The notes beneath the pieces are model-generated. The model ran no database searches. It had not been told where the DNA came from and worked only from the letters and a program-made list of their open reading frames with translations. A stretch of 64,000 bases of DNA from Myroides odoratimimus. Its GTDB lineage: Bacteria; Bacteroidota; Bacteroidia; Flavobacteriales; Flavobacteriaceae. A program made the position numbers and the translations under genes. Shown in pieces: positions 8,324 through 17,872 of this stretch (the first letter of the stretch is position 1; the number at the start of each line of letters is the position of its first letter). The stretch lies in contig NZ_JACAKB010000002.1 of assembly GCF_030326305.1 (NCBI RefSeq), forward strand, positions 62,001 to 126,000, given 5' to 3'.

Positions 8324-9694
8324 TTATTTTAATTTAGCAATCAGTTCTTCTAATGATAATACCTCCTGCTCACCTGATGCTAATTCTTTTAGTGTATATT
8401 TCTGATCTGCGATTTCTTGAGATCCTACTAACACTGCATAAGGAATTCCCTTCTTATCTGCGAATTGGAATTGCTTACCTACTTTAGCTTTATCAGGGTA
8501 AACTTCTGTACGGATACCAGCATCTCTTAGCTTCATCACTGCCTGTACTCCATAGCTCATCTCTTCTTCTCCCATGTTTAAGAACATCACTTTAGAAGAT
8601 GCACTTACTGTCTCTGGGAATAAATTTAACTCTTCCATCACTAAGTAGATACGGTCTAAACCGAACGAAATACCTACCCCACTCATATCCTTAAGGCCAA
8701 AGATACCTGTAAGGTCATCATAACGACCACCTCCACCTATAGAACCAATCTGTACTGTATCAGGTGCTCCAATCTCAAAGATCGCTCCTGTATAATAATT
8801 AAGTCCTCTAGCTAAAGTCACATCTAAGTTTAGCTTCGCTGTCTGTAGCCCGATAAGCGCTACTTTTTTTCCTACGAATGCTAATTCTTCTACACCTTTT
8901 AATCCTTCTTCTGATGATGCTAACATCGCACGTAGTTTCGCTAATTTCTCATCAAAGGTACCTGTGAAGTTAAACAATGCTTTTACTTTTTCAATAGACT
9001 CTGCAGCAATTCCCTTTTCGATCATTTCTGCTTTTACTCCATCTTCCCCGATTTTGTCAAGTTTATCAAGAGCTACTGTGAAGTCTATTAGTTTATCACT
9101 TGCATCAATCACCTCAGCAATACCAGCTAATATCTTTCTATTGTTTAGTTTTATAGTTACCCCATTTACTCCTAATGCGGTGAATACTCTGTCATATAAA
9201 GTAACGAACTCTACCTCTTGCCACAGTGATTTAGACCCGATCACATCAGCATCACACTGATAGAACTCTCTATATCTACCTTTCTGTGGACGGTCTGCAC
9301 GCCATACAGGCTGCATTTGGTAACGTTTAAAAGGGAAGTCTAACTCATTCTGGTGCATTACTACATAACGAGCAAAAGGCACAGTCAAGTCATAACGCAA
9401 TGCCTTCTCCGAGATCTGATTCGTTAGTTTTAAACTATTCTTACTCTCTAATACAGTCTCATCTACTTTACTTAAATAATCTCCTGAGTTTAAAATCTTA
9501 AAAATTAAACGATCACCCTCTTCACCATACTTACCAAGTAGTGTATCAAGGTTTTCGAAAGAAGGAGTCTCGATGGGATGGAATCCAAATTTCTCAAATC
9601 CATGTCGGATAGTCTGCATGATGTATTGTCTTCTTGCTACTTCTGTTGGAGAAAAGTCTCTTGTACCTTTTGGAATTCCAGGTTTCTTTGCCAT
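8324..9694 (-). CDS. hisS: Histidine-tRNA ligase
   Basis: Class II aminoacyl-tRNA synthetase that charges tRNA-His, acting as a cytoplasmic dimer. At 456 residues it is a normal length. Motif 2 is visible as RADRPQKGRYREFYQCD (about residues 130-147) and the histidine-specific motif as ARGLNYYTGAIFEIG; motif 3 follows as GVGISFGLDRIYLV. The C-terminal anticodon-binding domain is complete (VGSQEIADQKYTLKEL). A -7 box lies 32 bases before the ATG. It is a single-gene transcript closed by a strong terminator. Confidence 0.97.
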   Translation of the reverse strand: MAKKPGIPKGTRDFSPTEVARRQYIMQTIRHGFEKFGFHPIETPSFENLDTLLGKYGEEGDRLIFKILNSGDYLSKVDETVLESKNSLKLTNQISEKALRYDLTVPFARYVVMHQNELDFPFKRYQMQPVWRADRPQKGRYREFYQCDADVIGSKSLWQEVEFVTLYDRVFTALGVNGVTIKLNNRKILAGIAEVIDASDKLIDFTVALDKLDKIGEDGVKAEMIEKGIAAESIEKVKALFNFTGTFDEKLAKLRAMLASSEEGLKGVEELAFVGKKVALIGLQTAKLNLDVTLARGLNYYTGAIFEIGAPDTVQIGSIGGGGRYDDLTGIFGLKDMSGVGISFGLDRIYLVMEELNLFPETVSASSKVMFLNMGEEEMSYGVQAVMKLRDAGIRTEVYPDKAKVGKQFQFADKKGIPYAVLVGSQEIADQKYTLKELASGEQEVLSLEELIAKLK

Positions 9695-9725
9695 CTCTAA
9701 TTAATTTTTATGTATTATTATTAGA

Positions 9726-9733
9726 CAAAACTA
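9726..9733 (-). promoter_or_regulatory. -7 box of hisS
   Basis: TAGTTTTG on the minus strand fits TAnnTTTG, 32 bases before the hisS ATG. No clear -33 box. Confidence 0.5.
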
Positions 9734-9880
9734 CTACTTTTTTTAAAATCCTCCTATTGAATCAGAGGGGTAAGTATGAGTATTTGTCACTTATTTTAAG
9801 AAAAGAAGGTAACTGTGAAGTTTAAACTTTTTTTGTGTATTTTTACTTCTAACAACTATATTAATTACTCCTACCTCTAT

Positions 9881-11122
9881 ATGTTTAAAATCGGAATCGA
9901 AAACATGAGAATTGCCTTGACAAGTATTAAGAGTCAGATACTCCGTACTTGTATTACTGTGTTTATCATAGCGATCGGTATATGGGCATTAGTAGGAATA
10001 TTAGCTGTAGTATCTGCTCTGCGCAATACAATATTAGATGACTTTGCTTCTATGGGGGCGAATACATTTACGATATTGAGATATGATGTCGCAGATAGAA
10101 TGACAAAGAATCAATCTATAAAAAAAATTAACCCTGTTATTACCTACAGTGAAGCACAAGCATTTAAAAAAGAATTCTTATTTCCTTTCGCTAATGTGTC
10201 TCTGTCTTTTAACGCTGCTTCAAATATTGAAGTCAAAAATGACTTCATGAAAACAGATCCTGAAGTCCCTATTATTGGATGCGATGAGAACTACTTATCC
10301 AATAGTGGATTAACTGTCACAGAGGGTAGAAATTTTAGTTACACTGATATTGCTAATGATCACTTCGTATGTATTATCGGTTCTGACTTTTCTAAAAAGA
10401 TGTTTAAAGACCAAAGTCCTATAAGTCAAATTATCTCTATCCGAGGGTACAAATTTAGAATAATAGGTATGCTGAAAGAGCAAGGAAGTACTTTTGGTCA
10501 AAATGAAGACCAAAGAATCTTTATCCCAATAAAGATTGCTCGTTCTATATTTAATACTGCACATGGTAATTATGATATTAAAATAGGTCTATTACAAGAT
10601 AACTTGCTTAATCAAGCCATAGATCAGGCTACTATAGACTTTAGGAATATCAGAAAACTAACTCCTGCACAACCTTCTAATTTTGGTATCGAACGCAGTG
10701 ATGATTTGATACGCTCTATGATGAAACAAGTGAATATGCTGAATGTAGCAGCCTGGGTAATTGGTCTAATCACAATACTAGGGTCGTCTATAGCGCTGAT
10801 GAATATCATGCTCGTATCTGTCACTGAACGTACACGAGAGATAGGTGTACGCAAATCTCTAGGTGCTAAAAAGAAAACAATAGCAATACAGTTCTTTACT
10901 GAGACGATTATCATTGGTCAGTTAGGTGGGCTATTAGGCACCTTACTTGGTATCCTAACAGCTTATGCTTTAGCCCAAGTCATGAACTTTAGTTTTACAG
11001 TGCCGTGGACAGCTATCATAGCTGCTTTTACTACTACCTTTATCGTTGCTATAATCTCAGGACTGTACCCTGCTATGAAAGCTGCTAAGCTAGATCCTGT
11101 AGAAGCATTGAGATATGAGTGA
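9881..11122 (+). CDS. MacB/FtsX-type ABC transporter permease, no ATPase nearby
   Basis: A 413-residue permease of the MacB family. The first membrane helix (about residues 20-45, TCITVFIIAIGIWALVGIL) is followed by a large extracytoplasmic MacB-PCD-type domain, then three C-terminal helices carrying the conserved RTREIGVRKSLGAKK signature and the end motif PAMKAAKLDPVEALRYE. I chose the ATG at 9881; a frame start at 9815 would add 22 residues that relatives lack. Such permeases need a LolD/MacB-type ATPase, and none is encoded next to it, so the partner must be elsewhere. Likely roles are lipoprotein, peptide or antibiotic export, which cannot be resolved here. Confidence 0.85.
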   Translation: MFKIGIENMRIALTSIKSQILRTCITVFIIAIGIWALVGILAVVSALRNTILDDFASMGANTFTILRYDVADRMTKNQSIKKINPVITYSEAQAFKKEFLFPFANVSLSFNAASNIEVKNDFMKTDPEVPIIGCDENYLSNSGLTVTEGRNFSYTDIANDHFVCIIGSDFSKKMFKDQSPISQIISIRGYKFRIIGMLKEQGSTFGQNEDQRIFIPIKIARSIFNTAHGNYDIKIGLLQDNLLNQAIDQATIDFRNIRKLTPAQPSNFGIERSDDLIRSMMKQVNMLNVAAWVIGLITILGSSIALMNIMLVSVTERTREIGVRKSLGAKKKTIAIQFFTETIIIGQLGGLLGTLLGILTAYALAQVMNFSFTVPWTAIIAAFTTTFIVAIISGLYPAMKAAKLDPVEALRYE

Positions 11123-11139
11123 TGTTTATTTGTGAAATC

Positions 11140-11161
11140 GTGAAATCGTTTTTTTGTGATG
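11140..11161. repeat. Dispersed repeat, copy 1 (22 bp, identical to 28577-28598)
   Basis: GTGAAATCG, seven T, then GTGATG, preceded by another GTGAAATC unit. It lies just after the permease stop codon. The same 22-mer occurs downstream of the acyl-CoA reductase gene. Confidence 0.7.
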
Positions 11162-11285
11162 GTGTGATGGAGAAATATCTCACTGACTTTGCGCCTTTAT
11201 AACACTATTATCTTATTTACTATGACACGTAAGATATTGCCTCTACCTTATGTAGTGGACGTAATATACACAGTTAACTGTCAAC

Positions 11286-11981
11286 CTAATAATACTGTTC
11301 TAAGTCAAAACCTAGTACAGCGTTATACTTGCGATACTGATCATCAATAGTGGCTCTAAGTTCTATGACCTCTTTCGTAACAGGATGTGTGAATTTCAGT
11401 TCTAAAGCATGTAATAACATCGCTCCTAATCCATGTGTATCAAGCCAAAGCTTATTCTGTTTATTACATCCATGTGGGCGACTACCTAGAATAGGATGAA
11501 AGATATGTTTAAAATGTTTACGCAATTGGTGTTGTCTTCCTGTCTCAGGATAAGCTTCTACCAAAGAATAACGAGAAGTCAAATGCTTTCCAAATGGCAT
11601 TTCTATCTCTACTCTTTGCAAGGTTTTATAATATGTTTTTGCTTCTTGATTTTGGCCATTGTCATTCGTTAGAGCATAATCAATTGTCTCTTCATCTATC
11701 GTAAATCCCCTGACGATAGCAATGTACTGCTTCTCTACACTACGGGTAGCAAAGTCATCATTTAGTTGTTTTAAAATCTCTTTATCCAAAGCAAACAATA
11801 ATACTCCTGATGTCTTTCTATCTAAGCGATGCACAGGATAGACATACTGCCCTATCTGATCTCTTAAGATCTGGATAGCATACTCCTGGATGTCACTTGC
11901 TATAAAAGATTTGTGTACTAATAAATCACGTGGTTTATTAATAGCTACAATATACTCGTCTTGGTAAAGAATTTCTAACAT
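11286..11981 (-). CDS. truC: tRNA pseudouridine(65) synthase TruC-like
   Basis: About 231 residues, RluA superfamily. It opens with MLEILYQDEYIVAINKP, nearly the same as E. coli TruC, which modifies U65 of tRNA-Ile and tRNA-Asp. The catalytic Asp is in HRLDRKTSGVLL, and the TGRQHQLRKHFKH and HPILGSRPHG motifs also match TruC. I chose the ATG at 11981 because it aligns with TruC; a start 30 bases upstream adds a hydrophobic tail without counterpart. Unlike the longer synthase at the left end of the window it has no N-terminal extension. Confidence 0.88.
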   Translation of the reverse strand: MLEILYQDEYIVAINKPRDLLVHKSFIASDIQEYAIQILRDQIGQYVYPVHRLDRKTSGVLLFALDKEILKQLNDDFATRSVEKQYIAIVRGFTIDEETIDYALTNDNGQNQEAKTYYKTLQRVEIEMPFGKHLTSRYSLVEAYPETGRQHQLRKHFKHIFHPILGSRPHGCNKQNKLWLDTHGLGAMLLHALELKFTHPVTKEVIELRATIDDQYRKYNAVLGFDLEQYY

Positions 11982-12155
11982 CTTGCAAAGATAAAAAAGC
12001 AATAAAGACAATCACTAAAAACAATACAACCTTATTAGTATTACTATAAAAATCACAAGCAACAAATAATTAATCAAAATAAAACACAATTAAATAAATA
12101 AACAATGTTAATTTTATTAATTTATACATATATTTACTTCTTTAATATAAAAAAT

Positions 12156-12638
12156 ATGATAGAAGAAGAAAAAACAGAAACAAGAAATACAACGTCATCT
12201 AGTACTACTAATAGAGTACACTTACAGAGTGACACTATTAATCTAGAGAGATTTAAACCTTCAGCGATATACATATTAGTAGCTTGGATAGCTTTAGGAC
12301 TTGGAATCACTAGTTATTGCGTAGGTCTGTGGAATGCAGAGATTTTATTAAGTGAGAAAGGATTTTACTTTACACTTATATTATTTGGGTTATTTGCAGT
12401 AGTTGCTCTACAAAAGAGTGTTAGAGATAAGATAGAAGGTGTACCTGTTACCCCTATTTTCTATACGTTAGGATGGATTGGTACCATGGCAAGTATAACA
12501 TTACTAACTATTGGACTAATTAATGCAGAAATGACTTTAAGTGAAAAAGGATTCTATGCTATTTCTTACTTATTATCTCTTTTCGCTGCTGTGAGTGTTC
12601 AAAAGAATGTACGTGATTTAGAAAATTTCAATAAATAG
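12156..12638 (+). CDS. yiaA: YiaA-like inner membrane protein
   Basis: 160 residues with a polar N-terminus and two internal repeats of about 55 residues, each with two membrane helices and the signature WNAE(I)LLSEKGFY / NAEMTLSEKGFY followed by (V/S)LQKSVRD / VQKNVRD. This is the YiaA/YiaB two-helix domain in duplicate, as in E. coli YiaA, whose function is not established. I chose the ATG at 12156 (MIEEEKTET) over the one at 12105, which would prepend a hydrophobic stretch not seen in YiaA. Single gene with its own terminator. Confidence 0.85.
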   Translation: MIEEEKTETRNTTSSSTTNRVHLQSDTINLERFKPSAIYILVAWIALGLGITSYCVGLWNAEILLSEKGFYFTLILFGLFAVVALQKSVRDKIEGVPVTPIFYTLGWIGTMASITLLTIGLINAEMTLSEKGFYAISYLLSLFAAVSVQKNVRDLENFNK

Positions 12639-12666
12639 TTTTTATAATATCACTTTACCACAAAAG

Positions 12667-12706
12667 AAAACCTCCAATCTTAATTATTAAAGATTGGAGG
12701 TTTTTT
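12667..12706. terminator. Bidirectional terminator between yiaA and the GLPGLI operon
   Basis: A 15-bp stem, AAAACCTCCAATCTT (12667-12681) with its complement ending at 12704, has T runs in both directions. It serves the convergent genes on both sides. Confidence 0.85.
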
Positions 12707-12715
12707 ATATTCTAT

Positions 12716-15373
12716 TTAAAAATTAAATCTTACTGATACTAAGAATTGTGAAGGTCTTAGTTTAAAGTTAGTTGTTGATGTCTGTATACTATTGATTACT
12801 ACTTGTTCGTATTCTTTTGTATTCAGGATATTATTCCACTCGAAGTCAAAGTCTATCTTCTTCTTATTCCACTTAAAGCGGTACATAACATCCATAAATC
12901 GATTAGTAAACTTCTGATTATTAAATACATTTTCTTTATAATCTAGCTTCCAAATAAAACTATGTGATTTAAAAGGGATAAGGTCTATACGCAAATTATG
13001 TGAGTTGCCATAAGAATGTGTTGACTGCTTCATATCCTTTCGCTCTGTCTCCATATAATTAAAATCATAAGTAAAGTTTAACCAATCAAAATAATTATTC
13101 GTCAATTGTAATCCATAATTATAGTTATAGGTATTCACATCTCTTAGATACTCATTTACTAATATCTCTGACTTACCTTTATTAACTGAGAAACTTCCTT
13201 TAATATTAGAGCTATACTCACTAAAGAACTTACCTAGGTTAATATTAGCACTTTGATTATTTGAAATGTTCTTTTGCTCTAAAGCTTCTAAAACAGACTG
13301 TCCATTCTCATCAATTGTCTGTGATAATATAATCTTTCTCTCTTGGTAGTTATTATTTAAAGACCCATTAAAGAATATTCCATTAAAAGGATTTTTAAAC
13401 TCAAACCTAAACCAAGAAAAAATACTCTGTGTGTCTTCTATCTTCGCCTTATATGCTGTAAAGTTTAGTCCACTAAAAATATAGTGACTGTACAGTTGGT
13501 CAAGAGGGGTATAACTAGTACTCAAGTTACTTCCTCCTCTTAATGTCCACATATTATTAATCTTATATGACAGGTATAGTGATGGTGAGAAATCTACTGC
13601 ATTCTTTGTAGTCTTCGTATCTATAGACTTATCATCTAGCTTCATAGATGACCATATAATAGGCACAGTAAATGTCATATCCCACGACACTCCCTTAAAA
13701 TTAACACTAGAGTTTAAACGATTTACAAATCTATTGTAAGTCAAATCATTCTGATAATTATCCCCTAGCCAAACAGACTGAGCATTATATCCGTATAAGT
13801 CTGTCTCAAAACGCTTATTCTCATACAATAAACTATACTCTTCTGTAAAGGTCCACTTTCTGTACTTCCACGAAAGTGATAAAGCATTCTGTGTATAGAA
13901 AGTATTGTCTAAGAATGACTGATTTAATAAATCGTATTTCTTCAAATCTTGATCTGGGAAGTTCACATTGCCATTCGCTACCACATCATAATCTTGTTTA
14001 TCTCTTGTAAAGTCAATGATAGACTTAAAGTTAGCAAACTTATTACTACCTACTGGTACTAAGGTACTCAAAGAATTCTGTAAGGTAAAAGAAGGAGATA
14101 ATACACTCTGATTTATAGGATCGTTATTCTGCAATAATAGTCCTCTTTCTTTATTTCTACTTACATTAATCGTTATATAATCTTTTAAGTAATTATCTTT
14201 TGTATTCTTCGTAATCGTAAACTTAGAGTTAAATGCTTCTTTAAAGTATCTGTTCTCATCTTTTCTACTATATCTAATTACATCACTGACATTGCCATTT
14301 GCGTCTAAGTTTCTAATCTCTGTAGATTGTGCTCCTGATTGCTTAACCTCATCATTGTTATAAAAAGCATTCGTATTCATCTCTATCTTATCTGTAAACT
14401 TCACTAAGAAGTTAGCAGAAACATAATGAGATCTATTGTCTAAATAACGTGATTTAGCAATACCTGGAGCTGACGTTGTACTCATAGACAGCGCTTGGCC
14501 TGTACTCTTTGTATAATTATAAACATCAAAAGAACCAAAAGAGCCAAATGCTCTAAATTTATTAGTAAGGTCTTCTCCAGTATTATTAGTATCATAACTT
14601 ACTAAGTACTGTAATCCTTTACTAAAAAACATCGGAGATATAGTACTATTCCATAAGAAGGGATCACCACCTACTCCTATCTTAGCACTACCACTTAAAC
14701 TTATTTTATTCTTTAATCTAATATTAATAGCAGGACTCTCTGAAGGTACTTTTCCCTCTAGCATCTTAATCGGTTGATGATTTTCTATTACCTCTAGCTT
14801 GCTAACATGAAGATTAGGCAAGGCTTTAGTAATAGCACCATATCTTCCTTGCATCAAGTCTTTTCCTTCAACATAAAATTTATTTAGAGGCTTACCTTGA
14901 TATTCTATTTCTCCATTACTCTTCACCTCCATTCCTGGCATCTTCTTTATCACATCTTCTAGTACTCTATCATTCTTCCCTGCAAATTTGCTAAGATCAA
15001 ATACTAGGGTATCATTGTGTTGAGTAATAGGAGAAGCTTTAACGAATATTTCTTCTAATTGTGTAAACTCATCTACTAACTGAATTTGAATATCCTGAGA
15101 CTTATTCTCAATCACTTTTTCAAATACACTGTAGTTCACTATAGATGCCTTGATCTTTAATGTTGTTAGAGAAGACTTGATAGGTATCTGATAAGTCCCT
15201 TTGCTATCCGTCATCTCATAAGCTATTACAGCATTAGTCTCTGGATTAAGTATAGAAACAATGACATTAGATAATGCTTGTTTATTCTCACCATTTACTT
15301 TTCCCTTTAGAACTACTTGTGCCTGTAAAGGCAGTACTATCATAAAGAAAAGTATATATATTACATATTTCAT
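12716..15373 (-). CDS. Outer-membrane beta-barrel protein with TonB-receptor-like architecture
   Basis: 885 residues: signal peptide (about 1-18), carboxypeptidase-regulatory-like beta domain (about 20-105, KGKVNGENKQALSNVIVSI), a plug-like segment (LEDVIKKMPGMEVKSNGEIE, KFYVEGKDLMQGRY), then a long barrel ending in FLVSVRFNF with the C-terminal Phe typical of outer-membrane barrels. I see no clear TonB box. It is the last gene of a five-gene operon, 26 bases behind four GLPGLI genes. Proteins of this type commonly sit next to GLPGLI genes in Bacteroidota. The substrate is unknown, so transport versus surface assembly is open. Confidence 0.85.
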   Translation of the reverse strand: MKYVIYILFFMIVLPLQAQVVLKGKVNGENKQALSNVIVSILNPETNAVIAYEMTDSKGTYQIPIKSSLTTLKIKASIVNYSVFEKVIENKSQDIQIQLVDEFTQLEEIFVKASPITQHNDTLVFDLSKFAGKNDRVLEDVIKKMPGMEVKSNGEIEYQGKPLNKFYVEGKDLMQGRYGAITKALPNLHVSKLEVIENHQPIKMLEGKVPSESPAINIRLKNKISLSGSAKIGVGGDPFLWNSTISPMFFSKGLQYLVSYDTNNTGEDLTNKFRAFGSFGSFDVYNYTKSTGQALSMSTTSAPGIAKSRYLDNRSHYVSANFLVKFTDKIEMNTNAFYNNDEVKQSGAQSTEIRNLDANGNVSDVIRYSRKDENRYFKEAFNSKFTITKNTKDNYLKDYITINVSRNKERGLLLQNNDPINQSVLSPSFTLQNSLSTLVPVGSNKFANFKSIIDFTRDKQDYDVVANGNVNFPDQDLKKYDLLNQSFLDNTFYTQNALSLSWKYRKWTFTEEYSLLYENKRFETDLYGYNAQSVWLGDNYQNDLTYNRFVNRLNSSVNFKGVSWDMTFTVPIIWSSMKLDDKSIDTKTTKNAVDFSPSLYLSYKINNMWTLRGGSNLSTSYTPLDQLYSHYIFSGLNFTAYKAKIEDTQSIFSWFRFEFKNPFNGIFFNGSLNNNYQERKIILSQTIDENGQSVLEALEQKNISNNQSANINLGKFFSEYSSNIKGSFSVNKGKSEILVNEYLRDVNTYNYNYGLQLTNNYFDWLNFTYDFNYMETERKDMKQSTHSYGNSHNLRIDLIPFKSHSFIWKLDYKENVFNNQKFTNRFMDVMYRFKWNKKKIDFDFEWNNILNTKEYEQVVINSIQTSTTNFKLRPSQFLVSVRFNF

Positions 15374-15399
15374 CGTTAATAAGGTCGTTTGGTTAATTA

Positions 15400-16185
15400 C
15401 TAATAAAGCTCTATAGGGTTAGGCTCTTTGCCAAATTTCTTAGTCATAAAATCAGAAGGTTCTTTATCATCATTCATTAACTTCCCCCCTCTTTCTTGCA
15501 TGAGTTGCATATAAGTTTTATTGGCGTTTAATGTTTTTAATCGATTTAATTGTTTACCTGTTACTTCCTTAAAAAAATCTAATTCCTTTAATTCAATCCA
15601 GTAATTATGTACTCTCATACTCTCAGTAAACTCAAATACATAGTCTTTATTTTTATCCTCTGCTTTTACTACAAAACCTGGCAGATTTTTAAACTTATAA
15701 GGTCCTTCTATTATAGGTATCTCAGTAGTAAACCATACTGTCCAATTACGCCCACTTAGTTCTCCAGTTGCCTTCTGTACTTTCATACCATGATACTCTT
15801 CTATCTCACTTGAGATAGTCCATTGAATAAGATTAAGAGGCTGTTTTACTTTATAAGCTTCTAGCGAATTAATCATCTCATAAAGAATAATGCTACCTGA
15901 GTCTTTAGAAACCATCCAAGGCACTTGAGAATTTTGAATATCTATTTCTATCTCTTCTAATTCAGCAACAAATTCTTGGTAAGTAAACTCATCATAGAAC
16001 ATAGAATTACTCCCGTCTATATCCAGATAGAACTTCTCTGTGATAGGAAGACTATCAGGCATTACTTTTACATCATAAGGCTTAAAAGTCAATGAGTACT
16101 CATACCGCATAAAGTCTTTTTTCTCTTGAGCCATACTATGAATAGATATTAAAAATAGTACAACACATCCTATTAAATACTTCAT
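15400..16185 (-). CDS. GLPGLI family protein, fourth tandem copy
   Basis: 261 residues: signal peptide (ending near SMAQ), then the paralogue-shared opening KKDFMRYEYSLTFKP, and the family core GPYKFKNLPGFVVKAEDKNKD in the position of the GLPGLI signature. GLPGLI (Porph_ging) proteins are secreted Bacteroidota proteins of unknown function. The C-terminus GKEPNPIELY resembles the PIEFY ends of two upstream copies. It follows the third copy after four bases and precedes the barrel gene by 26, so all are one transcript. It is the most diverged copy at the N-terminal half. Confidence 0.85.
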   Translation of the reverse strand: MKYLIGCVVLFLISIHSMAQEKKDFMRYEYSLTFKPYDVKVMPDSLPITEKFYLDIDGSNSMFYDEFTYQEFVAELEEIEIDIQNSQVPWMVSKDSGSIILYEMINSLEAYKVKQPLNLIQWTISSEIEEYHGMKVQKATGELSGRNWTVWFTTEIPIIEGPYKFKNLPGFVVKAEDKNKDYVFEFTESMRVHNYWIELKELDFFKEVTGKQLNRLKTLNANKTYMQLMQERGGKLMNDDKEPSDFMTKKFGKEPNPIELY

Positions 16186-16189
16186 AAGT

Positions 16190-16996
16190 TTACTTTTTTA
16201 ACCATTCAAGGTAATTACTACTATTTTCCACTTTCTTATTTAACATCTGTTGATTCTCAACAGTATCTTCAAAATAAACAATCATACCTTGACTATCTAA
16301 ATTCTGCTTAACTGTCATATTCGCCTTAACCTCTCTTAGCTTGACTAACTCACTAGTTTTATATAATCCAGCCTGTTTATATTCGTTGAAGTCTACTGGT
16401 ATTTCGACTTTCTCACTCTTTCTAAACTCAAAAACATAATCTTCCTTATCATCCTGTGCTTTGACTACAAAACCTGGCAGGTTCTTAAACTTATAAGGCC
16501 CTTCTATGATAGGAATTTCAGAAGTAAACCATAGTGTCCATATACGCCCATTCAGTTCACCTATAGCCTTCTGTACCTGCATACCTTCAAACTCCTCTAC
16601 AGTATCATCTATATTCCATTTGACCTGATTAACTGGACTTTCTATCTTCAACATAGTACCACTCACATTCTGAACATAGAATAATTTATTAGCTTCCTTT
16701 ACTAATACCGCTTCAAGCCGTGTCTGTTCATCAGCCATACTAAACAACTTACCTATTAATCCACTATTCTCTTTTTTAGCTAAACGTTCTACACGGCTAG
16801 CATATCCTTTAGAATAAAAACGAGAAGAAGTATCCCATACATCTAAGAATACAGAATCTGTAAAGATTTCGTCTGACTTAATAGATGGTTTAAACGTTGC
16901 CTCATATTCATATCTCATGACCTCTATTTTCTCCTGAGCTAATGTTCCTAAAGCAGTTAAAACAGTAACTGTAATACTAAATAAATACTTCTTCAT
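16190..16996 (-). CDS. GLPGLI family protein, third tandem copy
   Basis: 268 residues: signal peptide to about residue 20, EKIEVMRYEYEATFKPS, a central region with WNIDDTVEEFEGMQVQKAIGEL, and the core GPYKFKNLPGFVVKAQD. Unlike its three neighbours it lacks the C-terminal PIE(F/L)Y end and finishes NYLEWLKK, so it may have lost or never had that tail. Neighbours are 4 and 17 bases away on the same strand. Family membership is clear, function unknown. Confidence 0.85.
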   Translation of the reverse strand: MKKYLFSITVTVLTALGTLAQEKIEVMRYEYEATFKPSIKSDEIFTDSVFLDVWDTSSRFYSKGYASRVERLAKKENSGLIGKLFSMADEQTRLEAVLVKEANKLFYVQNVSGTMLKIESPVNQVKWNIDDTVEEFEGMQVQKAIGELNGRIWTLWFTSEIPIIEGPYKFKNLPGFVVKAQDDKEDYVFEFRKSEKVEIPVDFNEYKQAGLYKTSELVKLREVKANMTVKQNLDSQGMIVYFEDTVENQQMLNKKVENSSNYLEWLKK

Positions 16997-17013
16997 AACT
17001 TAATCACTTTAGA

Positions 17014-17835
17014 CTAATAGAACTCAATAGGTTTATCCTCTTTGCCTATTTTTCTATTCATTTCTTCTTGAACCGTTTTATCTTTTATTGAACTAATATC
17101 AATCTTAGTACCTCTTTCTTCAAGCATTTGAATCAAGTTTTTATTTGTTATAGCATTTCTAAGTTTGTTCCATTGTTCTTTAGTAATCTTTTGTGCACTA
17201 CTAGATGATTTTGGCAACCAATAAGAAGTAATTACTTTTTCACTCTTTAAGAATTCAAATTTGTAATCTCCTGTACTATCCTCTGCTTTGACTACAAATC
17301 CAGGTAAATTCTTAAACTTATAAGGTCCATCTATCAATGGAATATCTTGAGTAAACCACACAGCCCAGGTACGTCCACTCAATTCCCCTACTGCCTTCTG
17401 TACCTTCATACCATTATAATCTTCTATATCTCCAGAAATATTCCATTTGATTAGATTATTAATTTCTTCTACATTATACATATTTAAACCAGTACTAAGA
17501 TAGGTACTCAATTTTCCTTGATTAGCATAAACAGACCATCTAACTTTAGTATTATATTGTTTTAAATTACTTTTATTAGCAAAACCTCTTCCACCCTGTT
17601 TAATTTCTAATAGTTCTTCTACGTTATTACTTCCTTCACTAATACATCTAGATTTATTATTATAAATATCTAAATAAACAACTTCCCTTTTTCCAATTTC
17701 TGATTTCTCTGAACCTATTTCCCATGATGGAAAAACTAACTGATATTCATATCTCATTACCTCAATTTTCTCTTGAGCCACTCCACTTATACTAGTTATA
17801 AACGCAACTATACTAATCACTAACAATTTATTCAT
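17014..17835 (-). CDS. GLPGLI family protein, second tandem copy
   Basis: 273 residues with a signal peptide (to about VAQ, residue 21), EKIEVMRYEYQLVFPSW, and the core GPYKFKNLPGFVVKAEDSTGD. From VEEINNLIKWNISGDIED to KFEFLKSEKV it is almost identical to the first copy, also at DNA level (about 17240-17480 against 18100-18340), while the N-terminal parts differ strongly. That mosaic pattern points to recent duplication or gene conversion of the core. It ends GKEDKPIEFY. Confidence 0.87.
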   Translation of the reverse strand: MNKLLVISIVAFITSISGVAQEKIEVMRYEYQLVFPSWEIGSEKSEIGKREVVYLDIYNNKSRCISEGSNNVEELLEIKQGGRGFANKSNLKQYNTKVRWSVYANQGKLSTYLSTGLNMYNVEEINNLIKWNISGDIEDYNGMKVQKAVGELSGRTWAVWFTQDIPLIDGPYKFKNLPGFVVKAEDSTGDYKFEFLKSEKVITSYWLPKSSSSAQKITKEQWNKLRNAITNKNLIQMLEERGTKIDISSIKDKTVQEEMNRKIGKEDKPIEFY

Positions 17836-17872
17836 AATCTATAGTTTTTTATTATATGTGTTCCCCCATCTA

